From Faecalicatena fissicatena (GTDB lineage: Bacteria > Bacillota > Clostridia > Lachnospirales > Lachnospiraceae): a DNA stretch of 6,007 nucleotides. The notes below the pieces were generated by a model, which saw only the letters and a list, made by a program, of their open reading frames with translations, was not told the origin of the DNA and searched no databases. This document shows positions 5,385 through 6,007 of this stretch, one piece after another. The position numbers and the translations under genes are program-made. The stretch spans positions 1 through 6,007 of the forward strand of contig LDAQ01000164.1 of the NCBI GenBank assembly GCA_001028025.1, given 5' to 3'. Position 1 is the stretch's first letter, and each line of letters opens with the position of its first letter.

Positions 5385-5951
5385 ATGTACTGGATTATTC
5401 TGATAGTTTTAGCGGCTTTGATAGCAATCACTATAATTGTTACTGTAGTGACCATAGTAAAAGAGAAAAAAGAATATAAACATTATGAGCTTGATGAGGC
5501 TTATGGCGGACAAAGTGATGAAGAAGATTATTACGATGATGATGATTATGACGACAGGCCGCCGGTAAAAAAGAGAAAGCAGGCTCCTGCCCCGGCACCG
5601 AAGGCTGCCCCGGCGGGCAAAAAAAGACGCTGGAAGATCATTTTGGAGAATCCGGATACGGGAGATCGCTACAGCTATGTCTTTTATGACAGCATCGGAA
5701 TCGGAAGAACGACAAAGGATGTCGCTTTTGAGGAATTCCTTTCCCTGCCTGAGGACAGGAAGATTTCCAAGGTCCACTGTGCAATTGTGCGGAGTAAAGA
5801 CAAATTATATCTCAGGGATGAGGGCTCTAAAAATTATACATTCCTGAATGGGAAAAAGGTTCTGAAACCGATTGTAATTCAGAAAGAAGATCTGATATCA
5901 TTGGGAGAGACTGATCTTGAAGTGGTTAAGATTCTCCGTGAAACGAATTAG
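5385..5951 (+). CDS. Membrane-anchored FHA-domain protein
   Basis: This 188-residue protein begins with a membrane helix (about 2-25, MYWIILIVLAALIAITIIV) followed by KEKKEYKH. Basic residues after the helix and none before it predict N-terminus outside and the rest in the cytoplasm. Next come a very acidic stretch (36-58, including YDDDDYDD) and a Pro/Ala/Lys linker (59-82). A C-terminal forkhead-associated domain (about 83-184) follows with all its hallmarks: GIGRT (105-109), ISKVHC (127-132, the SxxH motif), SKNYTFLNGKKV (148-159, like S-NGT-vNG) and SLGETDLEV. FHA domains bind phosphothreonine peptides, normally made by Ser/Thr kinases such as PknB/PrkC; no kinase is in the window. The ATG at 5385 is chosen over the GTG at 5373, because that GTG overlaps the AAGGAG at 5368-5373 that would serve the ATG (11-base spacing). 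The partner protein is unknown. Confidence 0.88.
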   Translation: MYWIILIVLAALIAITIIVTVVTIVKEKKEYKHYELDEAYGGQSDEEDYYDDDDYDDRPPVKKRKQAPAPAPKAAPAGKKRRWKIILENPDTGDRYSYVFYDSIGIGRTTKDVAFEEFLSLPEDRKISKVHCAIVRSKDKLYLRDEGSKNYTFLNGKKVLKPIVIQKEDLISLGETDLEVVKILRETN

Positions 5952-5960
5952 TTTTAAACA

Positions 5961-5991
5961 GGCGGTGCCGGCAGTGCACCGTCCTTTTTTT
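5961..5991 (+). terminator. Rho-independent terminator after the FHA-domain gene
   Basis: GGCGGTGC (5961-5968) pairs with GCACCGTC (5976-5983), 8 bp with one G-T wobble and a 7-base loop, followed by T7 at 5985-5991. It starts 9 bases after the stop codon, closing the lectin-like/FHA unit. Confidence 0.88.
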
Positions 5992-6007
5992 ATGTGTGTG
6001 CCAGGCA

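Overview
The window looks like chromosomal DNA from a Gram-positive anaerobe of the Clostridia, most likely Lachnospiraceae. The evidence is strong AGGAGG-type ribosome binding sites, short intergenic gaps with hairpin plus T-run terminators, a bacterial-type 449-residue glucose-6-phosphate isomerase, and small families typical of that group (a TSCPD protein and a DUF6147-like secreted protein). The genus cannot be fixed from this sequence. Family names come from recognising motifs, not from a search.

Layout. (1) Positions 1-1172 are AT-rich and hold the 3' part of a membrane-anchored protein resembling a DUF4367 anti-sigma-type extracellular domain, followed by a small secreted DUF6147-like protein. 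(2) Positions 1173-1443 have no gene. They contain a perfect 27-bp inverted repeat (1204-1230 and 1328-1354) around a 97-bp core with a minus-strand TATAAT, then smaller palindromes. This is the most unexplained structure in the window. (3) A TSCPD-domain gene lies on the minus strand (1444-1686). Its terminator overlaps its last codons, and a good promoter lies about 100 bp upstream. (4) From 2103 to 4287, on the plus strand, an unrecognised three-helix membrane protein is followed 64 bp later by pgi, which ends at a strong terminator. (5) From 4461 to 5951, a type II membrane protein with an extracellular C-type lectin-like domain is followed by a short membrane-anchored FHA-domain protein, then a terminator.

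How the genes fit together. pgi supplies the glucose-6-phosphate/fructose-6-phosphate step of glycolysis and gluconeogenesis. The lectin-like and FHA proteins are a plausible surface-binding and cytoplasmic phospho-threonine-reading pair by topology, but only adjacency links them. The first two genes may form an envelope-stress or sigma-regulated unit, but the decisive upstream gene is outside the window. I see no CRISPR array, tRNA, rRNA, transposase or phage gene, and no complete new system. The best leads are the 1204-1354 inverted-repeat element and the lectin/FHA pair.
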